Counted from the stretch's first letter, positions 15,961 through 25,218 are shown. The stretch: 64,000 bases of DNA from an uncultured Oscillospiraceae bacterium (GCA_944385035.1 CALWVV010000001.1:248001-312000), one strand, 5' to 3'. Notes: generated from the sequence alone by a model not told the origin. Made by a program: numbers and translations.

Positions 15961-16512
15961 CTATGTTTCTTCCTGCGCTGGTTCTGCCGCTTGATACTCA
16001 AAAAATGTCATCGTCACAGATACTTTGACCGTTCCATTTTCCAGTTGTGAAAGCTGCATGTCTCCCAGAAGTCCCCGCAGAGCACTATCATGGAGTTTCT
16101 GAAGAATATCTTTGGCTTGCTCGTAGCTGCTGCAGGTAAACGGAATGGACACACGGCGAGAAACCACATGATTCTCACCCTGTTCACTTTGAAAGGAGAG
16201 GGAATATTCCTGGCATCCGGCCAAGATGGTGTGCAGCTCCACCATGACGGCCTGGAGGTTGTCATAATCCGGCATATAGGGTACCTGGGCCCCCTGCTCA
16301 GAAAGCTGTGCCAGCTTTTTCTCCATCTGCTGCTGGCTTGCCAGCCTGGCATCCAATTGGGCTGTCAACTCCTGGCTCTGGGCAATCTGTGTGTTGAGGG
16401 ATTCCAGGCGCTGGGTAGTGGGCAGATAAAAGAGCAGGACATATCCGCTGACCAAGGCAATGACAGCCAGCAGGAGCAGCAGTACCCGCTCACGAACCGT
16501 AAGTTTTCTCAT
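15961..16512 (-). CDS. pilO: Type IV pilus inner-membrane protein PilO-like
   Basis: 183 residues with one N-terminal membrane helix (VLLLLLAVIALVSGYVLLFYL), a coiled coil (about 40-75) and a C-terminal ferredoxin-like domain (VSIPFTCSSYEQAKDILQKL), the PilO layout. PilO dimerises with PilN to link the cytoplasmic PilM to the pilus machinery. The ATG overlaps the pilN TGA by 4 bases. It is the last gene of the pilus operon. No outer-membrane PilP or PilQ follows, as expected for a single-membrane cell. Confidence 0.82.
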   Translation of the reverse strand: MRKLTVRERVLLLLLAVIALVSGYVLLFYLPTTQRLESLNTQIAQSQELTAQLDARLASQQQMEKKLAQLSEQGAQVPYMPDYDNLQAVMVELHTILAGCQEYSLSFQSEQGENHVVSRRVSIPFTCSSYEQAKDILQKLHDSALRGLLGDMQLSQLENGTVKVSVTMTFFEYQAAEPAQEET

Positions 16513-17096
16513 GTAGCAGATTCCTCCTGTGCAGCCTGAAAATAGACGTGGACCTCTACCTGATCGGTTCCATCAGTGGAGGAAGCGGTATCCACCTGGG
16601 TATTGGCTACCAGGGGGGACTGCTCCAGCTGGACCACCAGGTCAGCGGCCTGGGCCAGAGTGACGCCGGAGAAGGCGATCACCACCTGATTTCCCTCGAT
16701 GGACACCTGAGTAACTTGGGCGGTGGGCCGAATGGTGGTATCAATGAGCGCCAGAAGGTCCATCACATCGGGCTGCTCTTGTTCCTGCTGGGTAGGCAGA
16801 GAACGGATATAGTCCTCCAGCACCTGGTCATAGTTCTTAAGCTGCTGCATCTGCTGAACCGTGCGCTGCTCCAATGCCAGGACCTGGCTTTCCAGCTGTT
16901 TTTCCTGGCTTATAAAGTCATAAACCATAATTTTTCCCAGTCCCAGCAGCACTGCCGCCGCAAACAGCACGTACAGTGCTGCCGTGGCGGGGGCGGTGGT
17001 GCGGTCCACCTTAAAGTACAGGTTCATAGATCGTTTGGTGGGATAGACCGCCTTTTTCCCAGCCATCAGCTGCCGTACATCACTATTCAATTTCAC
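16509..17096 (-). CDS. pilN: Type IV pilus assembly protein PilN-like
   Basis: 195 residues: a cytoplasmic N-terminal segment (the tail that docks in PilM in known systems), one membrane helix (ATAALYVLFAAAVLLGLG), a coiled coil and a PilN-type C-terminal domain (VSIEGNQVVIAFSGVTLAQAADLVVQLEQ, split here across the beta-alpha-beta fold). It starts 3 bases after the pilM stop and overlaps pilO by 4 bases, so M, N and O are made in equal register. Confidence 0.82.
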   Translation of the reverse strand: MKLNSDVRQLMAGKKAVYPTKRSMNLYFKVDRTTAPATAALYVLFAAAVLLGLGKIMVYDFISQEKQLESQVLALEQRTVQQMQQLKNYDQVLEDYIRSLPTQQEQEQPDVMDLLALIDTTIRPTAQVTQVSIEGNQVVIAFSGVTLAQAADLVVQLEQSPLVANTQVDTASSTDGTDQVEVHVYFQAAQEESAT

Positions 17097-17099
17097 GGC

Positions 17100-18131
17100 T
17101 TATCCCTCCTTTTCCGGCTCAGCCATCAGCCCCACAGCCCCCATGAAGGTGGCGTTGTGCCCCTGCCCTTGCCCCTCACCGCCTGGGAGGAGCGTATCCA
17201 CTGTGAGGGCGGGCAGGCTCAGCGTTTCTTCCAACAGGCGGCGCAGCGGTTCGATCTCAGCACCGCCGCCGATCAGGTATACGCCTTCCAGCTGACTCTG
17301 CCGGTAGGTAAAGTGGTAGAAGTTGATGACCTTCAGCACCTCCACCGCTATGCTCTCGTAGACCTCCATACAGCGGGGATGCTCCAACACCCCCTGATGG
17401 TTGCCCCGTTTATAGGCGTCGGCCAGGAAGGGGTCCATATTGAAAATGTCGGCGATCACCCTGTCCAGATCCCGGCAGCCGATATGTACCCGGCGGGCAG
17501 CCTGGAGGCGGTCGCTGTTGACGACAAAAATACGGGTGGACAAAAAGCCCAGGTCGATGAAGCAGTACTCCCTGGGAGCCGCGGACCGCTCCCGGCGGCA
17601 GTTCTGCACCAGCTGAATGAGGGACATCTCCTGGGGCAGGATGAGTTTAAGGGAAAAGCCCCCGGCGGAGAAAATGCGAATATAGTCCTGAATCTGCTGG
17701 CGCTGGACCACGGCCGCCATCATAGTCAGCTGTTCCTCACCTTGCTCCTCCTGGGGCGCCGACTGCTGGGATTCATCCTGGCACAGGGCGTAGTCGCAGT
17801 AGTACTGGTGGGGTTCCCCATGGACAAAGTCACTGAACTCATAGGGCAGGTTCAGCATCAGCTGGTCCACCGACATGTGGGGCATGGTCACCAACCGGCA
17901 GATGACCTTGCTGGAGGGCAGCAGCAGCCCCGCCGGACCGCCGGGCAGACGCAGGTCCTTTTTGGCCTTCTTCAAAAAGGCAGAAAAGGCGTGGGGCATG
18001 AGGATATCATCCTCTTCCATCAGGTTCTCGGGCAGGGGCAGCGCATGCATCTCCAGCACGCCCTTTTTCAGCGCGGCAATTTTTAAACTGCTGTTGCCCA
18101 AATCAAATGCAACTTTTATATTTTTTGACAT
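17100..18131 (-). CDS. pilM: Type IV pilus assembly protein PilM (actin-like ATPase fold)
   Basis: 343 residues. The N-terminus VAFDLGNSSLKIAAL is the phosphate-1 motif of the actin/FtsA-like fold, and LIGGGAEIEPLRRLLEE near residue 280 is the adenosine motif. PilM forms the cytoplasmic ring component that binds the PilN tail. The start at 18129-18131 is preferred over the ATG three codons upstream because the GAGAGGA site is then 9 bases away. The spacing to pilD is 13 bases. Confidence 0.85.
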   Translation of the reverse strand: MSKNIKVAFDLGNSSLKIAALKKGVLEMHALPLPENLMEEDDILMPHAFSAFLKKAKKDLRLPGGPAGLLLPSSKVICRLVTMPHMSVDQLMLNLPYEFSDFVHGEPHQYYCDYALCQDESQQSAPQEEQGEEQLTMMAAVVQRQQIQDYIRIFSAGGFSLKLILPQEMSLIQLVQNCRRERSAAPREYCFIDLGFLSTRIFVVNSDRLQAARRVHIGCRDLDRVIADIFNMDPFLADAYKRGNHQGVLEHPRCMEVYESIAVEVLKVINFYHFTYRQSQLEGVYLIGGGAEIEPLRRLLEETLSLPALTVDTLLPGGEGQGQGHNATFMGAVGLMAEPEKEG

Positions 18132-18144
18132 CAATTTCATCCTC

Positions 18145-18921
18145 TCATCCCAGCAGACTTACATACCACTGGAGCAATGGCGCGCCAAACACAGTGACAC
18201 CCAGCCAGGAAGCCGCCAAAAAGGGGCCAAGGGGAATTTCTCCCCCCGCCTGCCGCCGTCCCGGCCCGGCAGCCCACAAAAGGGCCAGAGCACAGGCAAC
18301 GATCAACAGCAGCAGCATTTCCAACCAGCTAAGGTACAGCCCCAGCACAAATAAAAGCTTTATGTCGCCGCCTCCCAGAGTGTCTTTTTTCAGCAGAGCA
18401 TCCATGGCAAGGGACAGCAGCAGCAGAGGCAGGGACACACTGAAAGCCCCCAGGGCCATTTGGGGCAAAGTCTCCCCCAAAGGCTCCCGGAGCAGAAACA
18501 AAAAGGCCAGCCGGTTGACCACCGCCGCCAACAGCAGCTTGTCAGGCAGGACATGAGCAGTCCAGTCGACTAGACTGAGCAGCAAAAGAAGGCCCGCCAG
18601 GATCAGCTGCATCACCAGCTCCAGACCGGGGCCAAACCGCAGTCCCAGGACGGCAAAGCCAACCGCTCCCACCAGCTCCGCCGCCAGACAGCGCACCGGG
18701 ATGGACGCGCCGCAGTGGCGGCAGCGGCCCCTGGAAAACAAATAGCTGAAAATGGGGACCAGTTCCCCCGCTCCCAGCACATGGCCGCAGCCGTCGCACC
18801 GGGAGCGTCCCGTGGGCAGGCCGCCCCGGTCGGCGGCGCAGCAGAGAAAGCTACCCAGCACCGCCCCCAGAATGGCCAGCCACAGGGCCAGATAGAGGTT
18901 AACAAGCAGGTCGATATCCAT
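18145..18921 (-). CDS. pilD: Prepilin peptidase / N-methyltransferase PilD
   Basis: 258 residues with about eight membrane helices. The N-terminal cytoplasmic loop has the paired CxxC motifs (CDGCG and CRHCG) of full-length enzymes that also methylate the new N-terminus. The two catalytic aspartates are in LVDWTAHVLPD and GGGDIKL. It cleaves the prepilins of this operon before the Phe, Leu or Glu of their class III signals. An AAGGAG site fixes the start at 18919-18921; the open frame continues upstream through hairpin-rich DNA that is not coding. Confidence 0.9.
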   Translation of the reverse strand: MDIDLLVNLYLALWLAILGAVLGSFLCCAADRGGLPTGRSRCDGCGHVLGAGELVPIFSYLFSRGRCRHCGASIPVRCLAAELVGAVGFAVLGLRFGPGLELVMQLILAGLLLLLSLVDWTAHVLPDKLLLAAVVNRLAFLFLLREPLGETLPQMALGAFSVSLPLLLLSLAMDALLKKDTLGGGDIKLLFVLGLYLSWLEMLLLLIVACALALLWAAGPGRRQAGGEIPLGPFLAASWLGVTVFGAPLLQWYVSLLG

Positions 18922-18954
18922 GAAATGCTCCTTTTGTGTACTGGACAAGGGGCC

Positions 18955-19037
18955 TTGGGAGGGCTTCGGAACCTCCGAAGCCCTCCCAAAGCGGCTTGCC
19001 GCTTTGGGGTCCCGCCGGGGGCCACCCCCCCGGCGGG
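18955..19037 (-). repeat. Tandem hairpin cluster between the major pilin and pilD
   Basis: Three adjacent inverted repeats: a perfect 16-bp stem (18955-18970 with 18974-18989), a perfect 8-bp stem (18988-18995 with 18998-19005) and a GC-rich stem of about 11 bp near 19011-19037. They lie directly after the major pilin stop. Such an array can partly terminate transcription or protect the pilin message, so that pilin is made in excess over the downstream pilD-M-N-O genes. It may also be a dispersed repeat of the genome. Confidence 0.7.
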
Positions 19038-19064
19038 CATAAATTATGTTAATGAATCTCGCTC

Positions 19065-19478
19065 TTAAGGCTCCCACTCAACGGTGGGCTTCAGATCTCC
19101 ATCAAATTGGACTTTAATATAACTGGATTTATTCTCTTTGCTCTGTCCCTTGTCAGTATCTTCGTCACCAACACCAGTCGCAAGCTTACCCGTGGCAATA
19201 TCATAGTGATAGGCCGCGCCGGGATTGGTAGCAGTCGTAACAATATCTACGCCATCACCATTGAGCTTTCCTTCAATAGCAGAAACCATGGCAATCGTCT
19301 TGGCAGCACGAAGATTAGCTTCATCGGTAGCTTCCCGTGCCTTTTCCAGGCTGGAATTCACCATGGGAATAGACACCGCCACCAGAATGGCGATGATGGC
19401 CACCACGATGAGCATCTCGATGAGGGTGAAGCCGCCGGTCTTCTTCAGCTTCTTGGACAGTTTCTGTTTCAGATTCAT
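19065..19478 (-). CDS. pilA: Major type IV pilin
   Basis: 137 residues. The class III signal is KKTGGFTLIEMLIVVAIIA: cleavage after Gly, Phe at +1, Glu at +5, then a hydrophobic helix that forms the filament core. After alpha-1 there is a short globular domain with Ala-rich helix (REATDEANLRAAKTIAMV) and an acidic, Lys-rich C-terminus. It lacks the Cys pair of Gram-negative pilins, as is usual in Clostridia. It is the only compact pilin of the operon and is followed by a hairpin cluster, both fitting the major subunit. Confidence 0.9.
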   Translation of the reverse strand: MNLKQKLSKKLKKTGGFTLIEMLIVVAIIAILVAVSIPMVNSSLEKAREATDEANLRAAKTIAMVSAIEGKLNGDGVDIVTTATNPGAAYHYDIATGKLATGVGDEDTDKGQSKENKSSYIKVQFDGDLKPTVEWEP

Positions 19479-19574
19479 TGGATTCTCTCCTCCTTTTTAT
19501 TGTTATCCGCCTCCAGGCGGATCAAAAAACATCTATTTCATCAAAGGGCGGGGTGGCCGCCCTTTAACGACGGA

Positions 19575-20780
19575 TTAAATGGAGCCGTACAGGCTGAACA
19601 TGGGCAGGTAGATGGACAGCAAAATCAGCACTACAAATACCGCCATCACACAGATGATGATAGGCTCCAGCAGGGACAGGGCCCGTGCGGACAGGGTATC
19701 CACCTCGTTGTCGTAGTACTCAGCCTGAATCTCCAACGTGCTCTCCAGAGAGCCGGTGGCCTCGCCCATGGCGGTCATCTGCACCAGCATGGGAGGCAGA
19801 TCTTTGCAGGTACGCAGGCACTCGCCCAGGGGGCGCCCACCCTCCACACCGGGGATAGTGCTCTGAATCTGCGCCGAGAGGTGGGCATTGCTCACCGAGC
19901 GGGATGCGGTGTCCAGAGCCTTCAAAATGGGCATACCCGCTGAGAGCATGGCGGACATGGTGTGGGCAAACTGGCTGGCTGAGGTCATGGCGGCCAGCTT
20001 CCCCAAAATGGGCAGGGTCAGCCGGAACTGGGCCACGCGGATGCGTCCGCTCGCCGTCCCGGCGTACAGCCGGAGCAGAAAGATCAAACCCGCCGCTACA
20101 CACAGCAGCACCCAGATGTACCGGCTGAAAAAGTCAGATACTCCGATCACAATGCGGGTGGGCAAAGGCAGCTCCACGCTCATAGATTCAAACACCTGGG
20201 CAAAGGTGGGCACGGCGTAGGTCATAATAATCATAATGACAAACACTGCCACCACCGTGAGAAAGGCAGGGTATACCAGGGCGCTGGTGGCCTTGGCCCG
20301 CGTCTTGGTCATGCGGTCATAGTAGGCGCTCATACGGTCAAAGGAGCGCACCAAATCGCCCGACTCCTCCCCCGCCCGAATGGTCTCAATGAAGGTGGTG
20401 GGCAGGCGGCCCTTTCCCCGCTGAGAGAAGCTGTAAGAAAGGCTCCAGCCGTTGGCGATGTCCAGCGACACCTCCTCCAGCAGCTTTTTCAGCATTTTAT
20501 CGGAAACCTGAGAGGCCACCAGGTCCACCGTCTGCACCAGGGGCAACCCTGCCTTGAGAATGATGGCAAACTGCTTGCACATCAGGGCAAAAATCTTTAA
20601 ATTCAGCTTCTGGAATTTCTCCAGGGGGTCAGTGCGGGGGGCGGCGATCTCCTCCAGCTTGAGCACCACATCGTAGCTCTGGCGGATGAGGGCAACTGCC
20701 TGGGCGCTGTCCGAAGCCTCCAACACCCCTTCCGCCCGCTGCCCCTCTCCGTTCATGGCCTCATAGCGATAGGTCGGCAT
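19575..20780 (-). CDS. pilC: Type IV pilus inner-membrane platform PilC
   Basis: 401 residues, standard for PilC/GspF. It contains two repeated cytoplasmic T2SSF domains (about 70-195 and 275-395) and three or four membrane helices, with typical stretches TFIETIRAGEESGDL and FAHTMSAMLSAGMPILKALD. It is the platform turned by PilB and PilT to add or remove pilin subunits. It sits between pilT and the pilin gene, 96 bases before the latter; this gap has no obvious promoter. Confidence 0.92.
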   Translation of the reverse strand: MPTYRYEAMNGEGQRAEGVLEASDSAQAVALIRQSYDVVLKLEEIAAPRTDPLEKFQKLNLKIFALMCKQFAIILKAGLPLVQTVDLVASQVSDKMLKKLLEEVSLDIANGWSLSYSFSQRGKGRLPTTFIETIRAGEESGDLVRSFDRMSAYYDRMTKTRAKATSALVYPAFLTVVAVFVIMIIMTYAVPTFAQVFESMSVELPLPTRIVIGVSDFFSRYIWVLLCVAAGLIFLLRLYAGTASGRIRVAQFRLTLPILGKLAAMTSASQFAHTMSAMLSAGMPILKALDTASRSVSNAHLSAQIQSTIPGVEGGRPLGECLRTCKDLPPMLVQMTAMGEATGSLESTLEIQAEYYDNEVDTLSARALSLLEPIIICVMAVFVVLILLSIYLPMFSLYGSI

Positions 20781-20794
20781 GGTCTATCCCTCCT

Positions 20795-21895
20795 TCATCG
20801 GCCAAAGCTCCGGGGGCGGGTCCCCAGGCCGGTCCCCATGGGCGACCCCAATGGAGAGCTCCCTGCCTGGGTCGAGCCGCCCCGCCGGGCCCCCTCCATG
20901 GTTTCCAAGGAGATAGCGCCACTACGGTACAAATTTTGCACAGAGCGGTCCATCAGAATGTTGCCGATGGAGCCGCTGGTCTGGATGGAGTTTTGAATCT
21001 GGGGGGTCTTGCCCTCCCGGATCAAATTACGGATGGCGTCGTCGGTCTTCATCACTTCGCAGGCCAGCACCCGGCCCGGTTTGCCGCTGCGGGGCAGCAG
21101 CTGCTGGGAGAGTACTGCCTTCAATGTCATGGACAGCTGAAGGCGGATCTGCTGCTGGCGTTCGGCGGGAAAGACGTCCACAATGCGGTCGATGGAGTCG
21201 GCCGCTGAGTTGGTATGGACGGTACCGAAGACCAGGTGGCCTGTCTCGGCGGCGGTAAGGGCGGTCTGGATGGTGTCCAGGTCCCGCATCTCCCCCACCA
21301 GGATCACATCCGGGTCCTCACGCAGGGCGGCCCGCAGGCCAGCGGCAAAGCTCATGGTGTCCCGGCCGATCTCCCGCTGGTTAATGAGGCACAGGTCGGG
21401 GGTATAAATGTACTCCACCGGGTCCTCCAGGGTAAGGATGTGCAGCCGCTGGGTGTGGTTGATCTGGTTGAGCAGGGCGGCCAGAGTGGTGGATTTGCCT
21501 GAGCCGGTCTCGCCGGTGATCAGCACCAGTCCCTGGTTGTAGGATGCAAATTCCTTCACCACCTCAGGCAGGCCCAGTTCCTCCAGTTGGGGAATGTGGT
21601 CATTGAGCAGACGGATGGCGGCAGAGTAGACCCCCTGCTGGCGGAACAAGTTCACGCGGCAGCGCACCCCGGAAATGGTAAGGGCCAGATCCAGCTCGCC
21701 CACCGCCTCCAGCTGGCCAAAATCGTCCCCCGCCAGCTCCTGTGCCATCTCCAGACACTGCTGGCCGGTGAGAGGGGTGGGCTCCAGGTCCCGGATCTCC
21801 CCGTCCACCCGGTATTTGGGCGGCAGAGCACAGACCAGATGCAGGTCAGAGGCCCGGTCCCCCCGCGCTTTTTCGATGTATTCCTTGATGTTCAT
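20795..21895 (-). CDS. pilT: Pilus retraction ATPase PilT
   Basis: 366 residues. Walker A GETGSGKST near residue 130, an Asp box and Walker B (DPDVILVGEMRD), a His box (GHLVFGTVHTNSA) and the PilT-specific C-terminal AIRNLIREGKTPQI. The last 30 residues are Gly/Ser/Arg-rich and probably disordered. It powers pilus retraction and hence twitching. Its ATG overlaps the pilB stop by 4 bases. Confidence 0.93.
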   Translation of the reverse strand: MNIKEYIEKARGDRASDLHLVCALPPKYRVDGEIRDLEPTPLTGQQCLEMAQELAGDDFGQLEAVGELDLALTISGVRCRVNLFRQQGVYSAAIRLLNDHIPQLEELGLPEVVKEFASYNQGLVLITGETGSGKSTTLAALLNQINHTQRLHILTLEDPVEYIYTPDLCLINQREIGRDTMSFAAGLRAALREDPDVILVGEMRDLDTIQTALTAAETGHLVFGTVHTNSAADSIDRIVDVFPAERQQQIRLQLSMTLKAVLSQQLLPRSGKPGRVLACEVMKTDDAIRNLIREGKTPQIQNSIQTSGSIGNILMDRSVQNLYRSGAISLETMEGARRGGSTQAGSSPLGSPMGTGLGTRPRSFGR

Positions 21896-23598
21896 TCCAC
21901 TTGTCTCCCTATGATTCGGAAAATTTCCTCTGTGGTGGTGACCCCCTGGGTCACCAGCTGGGCGCAGTTGACCAGAAGAGGCTGGAAGGTGGAGTGTTGT
22001 ACTGCCTCCTGCAGCTCCTTCAGATCCCGCCGGTGGATAGCCCGGCGGATCTCAGGGGTGACGGGCAGGATCTCAAAGACCGCCGTCCGGCCCCGGTAGC
22101 CGGTCTGGAAACAGTCGGAGCAGCCCGCGCCCCGGTAAAATGTCAGCTTCTCGCTCCAAGGCAGTCCCAACAGGGCGGCCTCCTCCTGGGTGGGGGCATA
22201 GGCCTGGCGGCACCGGGGACAGATTTTCCGTACCAGCCGCTGGGAGATGATGCCCCGCACCGCTCCGGCGATGAGGTAGGGCTCCACCCCGATGTCCAGC
22301 AGACGGTCGATGGAGGATAATGCGTCATTGGTGTGGATGGTGGTGAGCACCAGATGGCCGGTCATAGCCGCCCGCATGGCGATCTCCGCCGTCTCGCCGT
22401 CCCGGATTTCACCCACGGCGATGATGTCCGGGTCCTGGCGCAGCACCGCCCGCAGGGCGTTGGCAAAGGTCAGGTCGGTGCGCTCGTTGATCTGTACCTG
22501 GCAGACCCCTTCCATGTGGTACTCCACAGGGTCCTCCAGGGAGATGAGGTTTACTTCCTCACTCTTTTTCTGGTCGATCATGGTATACAGGGTGGAGGTC
22601 TTACCAGAGCCGGTGGGACCCACCACCAGCAGCACGCCCTCGGTGCTGCCCGAGAGCAGCTCCAGGAACTTGCGCCGGTTCTCCCCCTGCAGGCCGATGC
22701 CGTCGATGGTGACCATACGGGCATCCTTGCGCAGCAGACGGATGACGATCTTCTCCCCGTGGATGGTGGGCAGAGTGGACACACGCAGGTCCAGGGTCTC
22801 CTGCTGCACCGTCATATTGATGCGGCCGTCTTGGGGAATGTTCTTCTGGGCAATATCCATCTGGGCCATGATCTTGATGCGGGAGATCACCGACATCTGT
22901 AATTCCCTCGGCACCGTGATGATGTTGCGCAGCACGCCGTCGATGCGCATGCGGATCTGCAGCTTCTCACCGGTGGGCTCCAGGTGGATGTCGCTGGCAT
23001 TTTCCGTATAGGCCCGGTGGATAATGGAATTGACCAGGCGGATCGTGGGAGCGGCATTTTCGTCCTCCTCGTCAGCTGCCAGATGCAACTCCTCCCCGAT
23101 CCGGATGGCGGCCCCATACTGGCCCGAGTCCAGGTCCCGGCGCATATCCTCAATGGCTTTCATGGTGCCCTGGTTGCTGTACAGGTTCTGCACCGCCCGC
23201 TCCAGGGCGGATTCGGTGGCGATCATGGGAATGACCTGGCGGCGGGTAGCCGCCGCCACCTCTTCAATGGCAGAAAAGTTCAGTGGGTCGGACATCCCCA
23301 AATACAGTTCGGTGCGGGTGGCCCGTACCGGGACTACCCGGTGCTTTTTGGCGATGCTTTTGGGCACCAGCTGGGCCATTTCCGAGGAGATGGTGCAGGC
23401 GTTCAGGTCGATAAACTCCAGTCCCAGCTGGGTCATCAGGGCCTCGATCACCTGGTTTTCCGTAATAATTTGGTTGTCCCGGAGAATATCGCCCAGGCGT
23501 TTGCCGTTTTCTTTTTGGAGCTTGAGCGCCTCTTGCAGCTGTTCTTGGGTGATGGTTCCGTTGCCCACCAGAAGGTCACCCAGTCGAGTGTACTTCAT
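21892..23598 (-). CDS. pilB: Pilus extension ATPase PilB with MshEN c-di-GMP motif
   Basis: 568 residues. The N-terminus carries the two-part MshEN signature: RLGDLLVGNGTITQEQL followed by ALKLQ, then RLGDILRDNQIITENQV followed by EALMTQ, which binds c-di-GMP in MshE and related ATPases. The C-terminal ATPase has Walker A GPTGSGKTST (about residue 325), Asp box, Walker B DPDIIAVGEIRDGETAE, His box GHLVLTTIHTND and a tetracysteine zinc site (CPRC plus CSDC). It drives pilin polymerisation. It overlaps its neighbours by 4 bases on each side. Confidence 0.94.
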   Translation of the reverse strand: MKYTRLGDLLVGNGTITQEQLQEALKLQKENGKRLGDILRDNQIITENQVIEALMTQLGLEFIDLNACTISSEMAQLVPKSIAKKHRVVPVRATRTELYLGMSDPLNFSAIEEVAAATRRQVIPMIATESALERAVQNLYSNQGTMKAIEDMRRDLDSGQYGAAIRIGEELHLAADEEDENAAPTIRLVNSIIHRAYTENASDIHLEPTGEKLQIRMRIDGVLRNIITVPRELQMSVISRIKIMAQMDIAQKNIPQDGRINMTVQQETLDLRVSTLPTIHGEKIVIRLLRKDARMVTIDGIGLQGENRRKFLELLSGSTEGVLLVVGPTGSGKTSTLYTMIDQKKSEEVNLISLEDPVEYHMEGVCQVQINERTDLTFANALRAVLRQDPDIIAVGEIRDGETAEIAMRAAMTGHLVLTTIHTNDALSSIDRLLDIGVEPYLIAGAVRGIISQRLVRKICPRCRQAYAPTQEEAALLGLPWSEKLTFYRGAGCSDCFQTGYRGRTAVFEILPVTPEIRRAIHRRDLKELQEAVQHSTFQPLLVNCAQLVTQGVTTTEEIFRIIGRQVE

Positions 23599-24116
23599 GT
23601 GCTTCTCCCCTCTTCACCGGCGCTGCCGTTGAGGCAGCGGACAGTAAATTTGGTTTCATTGGAAATAGAATGGTTTCCGGTCACTTTTAGTTCGACGGTA
23701 AACAGATAGGCCGCTTCATCATAGACGATGCTCCATGTCTCCAGGCGGTAGGCCCCGTTGCCGTAGGCTCCGCCGGAGAGCATCTGGCGCTGTTTGTTAG
23801 CCTCCAGCTGCCCATTTTCATTGAGGGACAAGGTAGTGTTGCGGCCGTAATTGACGCTGGTATAGCGCTGGAGCGTTCCTCCCTCCCCCGTCACCACATC
23901 CCGTGCGTAGCGCAGCTCATTGGACAAAAGGTCGGTAAGGGTGGACAGGAGCAGCTGGCTTTCCGCCTCGCCCGTCATGGTGTTGTAACTGTCCTGCGCC
24001 ATGATTAGGCCGGTATGGAGCATCAGCCCCAGCAGGGCCAACACCCCTGCCGCCGCAACCATCTCTACCAGAGTCAAACCCCGGCTGCTTTTCAGTTTTT
24101 TGCGCAGGCGCTTCAT
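23595..24116 (-). CDS. Minor pilin-like protein (PilW/PulJ type)
   Basis: 173 residues with a prepilin signal KKLKSSRGLTLVEMVAAAG: cleavage after Gly, Leu at +1, Glu at +5, and a hydrophobic helix. The C-terminal domain is beta-rich (YTSVNYGRNTTLSLNENGQ). Minor pilins of this shape help to start filament assembly and often sit at the tip. ATGA overlaps connect it with both neighbours. Confidence 0.78.
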   Translation of the reverse strand: MKRLRKKLKSSRGLTLVEMVAAAGVLALLGLMLHTGLIMAQDSYNTMTGEAESQLLLSTLTDLLSNELRYARDVVTGEGGTLQRYTSVNYGRNTTLSLNENGQLEANKQRQMLSGGAYGNGAYRLETWSIVYDEAAYLFTVELKVTGNHSISNETKFTVRCLNGSAGEEGRST

Positions 24117-24436
24117 GAGCCGGTACCTCCGTCGGTGTTCAGAGCATAGGAGTATAACCCCTCGCCTCCATATACCCGAACGGGAATTTCAATGGATATC
24201 CCACCTTGCGTCAGTTCAACGGACCCGTTTGCCACAGGGGTTTGGCGCATTTCCGCTGCCGTCAGGGTTTCATAAAAGTATGCGTCCGCCGTGTCTGCCT
24301 GCCGCCCCAGATTGGCGGAAACCGCCACGCCCCCCAGCAACATGGCCACCGACAAGGAGGCGATGAGGATGGCTGCCAGCACCTCGACCAGGGTCTCTCC
24401 CCGCTGGCTGCGGAGTTTTCTGTTCAACGCTGTCAT
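24113..24436 (-). CDS. Minor pilin-like protein (PilV/PulI type)
   Basis: 107 residues with a prepilin signal KLRSQRGETLVEVLAAILI, Glu at +1 rather than Phe, and Glu at +5. The rest is a small Ala/Thr-rich domain (SANLGRQADTADAYFYETLT). Glu at +1 is uncommon but accepted by several prepilin peptidases. Translation is coupled to both neighbours by 4-base overlaps. Confidence 0.75.
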   Translation of the reverse strand: MTALNRKLRSQRGETLVEVLAAILIASLSVAMLLGGVAVSANLGRQADTADAYFYETLTAAEMRQTPVANGSVELTQGGISIEIPVRVYGGEGLYSYALNTDGGTGS

Positions 24437-25218
24437 GCTCCTCCTCCTTCCTCTTCATCCAGAATGGTGATCCAGCCCAGGGTCCACTGCATAGGTGCAG
24501 TCTGTTCTATCTTATCTTCACTTTCGCCTGCATACTGCAGCGTGGAAAAAGACGGCTTGTTATCATTTGGGGTCAGTTCGGCCTCAACTTTGTACTGGGG
24601 AAGCCCTTCCAGATATGCGGTAATATAGATGGCATAGGATTCCTGCACCTTCAGGGTGACGTATACCGTTCTGCCATCCAATGCCGCAATCCGGGTGTCC
24701 GGAGAGAGGGTCATAGCATAGTCAAAGTCACTGTCCCGGAACAAAGAAGGGTCTGTCTTATTGATCACATCCGGGAAAGACTCCCTTAATTTTCGCTCTG
24801 CTTCCTGGCGAAAAATCGTATCAAAGTCACTTAGAAGGATGCGATGAAAGGGGACTCCCAACGCGGGGGTCGGGTCCTCGCGATAGGTATATGACCCGGT
24901 ATCCTGCTGAAAACAATAGTAAGTCGTATAAATGGGTCTCCCCATCTCGTCTGTTCTAGTCCGCTCTGTATACTTCCAGCTGTAATATTGCCCCCTGTAT
25001 TCACATCGGTTGAGCTCGTCGCACAGGGTACTCACCGCGCTGGAGAGAGACAGATAGACCTGGTGCTCCTCCAAATTGCTGCGGTGCTTGCCGGCATTGG
25101 CCACCGCCGCCATCAAAATGGAGGCGGTGACCATGGAACAAATCAGCAGAAACAGCAGGGCCAGCAGCATGGAGGCCCCACGCTGACTGTGCAGTTTACG
25201 GGATATTACGCCTATCAT
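24433..25218 (-). CDS. Pilin-like or PilX-type protein with N-terminal membrane helix
   Basis: 261 residues from ATG 25216-25218, which overlaps the stop of the giant adhesin gene and has a GAGGGG site. The N-terminus KLHSQRGASMLLALLFLLIC resembles a prepilin signal in its SQRG turn, but Ser follows Ala where Glu+5 should be, as in PilX/GspK-like minor components that start rather than extend filaments. The helix is followed by a Tyr/Glu-rich domain of about 220 residues without a recognised fold. Confidence 0.7.
   Translation of the reverse strand: MIGVISRKLHSQRGASMLLALLFLLICSMVTASILMAAVANAGKHRSNLEEHQVYLSLSSAVSTLCDELNRCEYRGQYYSWKYTERTRTDEMGRPIYTTYYCFQQDTGSYTYREDPTPALGVPFHRILLSDFDTIFRQEAERKLRESFPDVINKTDPSLFRDSDFDYAMTLSPDTRIAALDGRTVYVTLKVQESYAIYITAYLEGLPQYKVEAELTPNDNKPSFSTLQYAGESEDKIEQTAPMQWTLGWITILDEEEGGGA

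Noticed and set aside
16548-18086. 512-codon plus-strand frame opposite pilN and pilM
   Set aside because: Antisense shadow; the minus-strand PilM and PilN have clear motifs.
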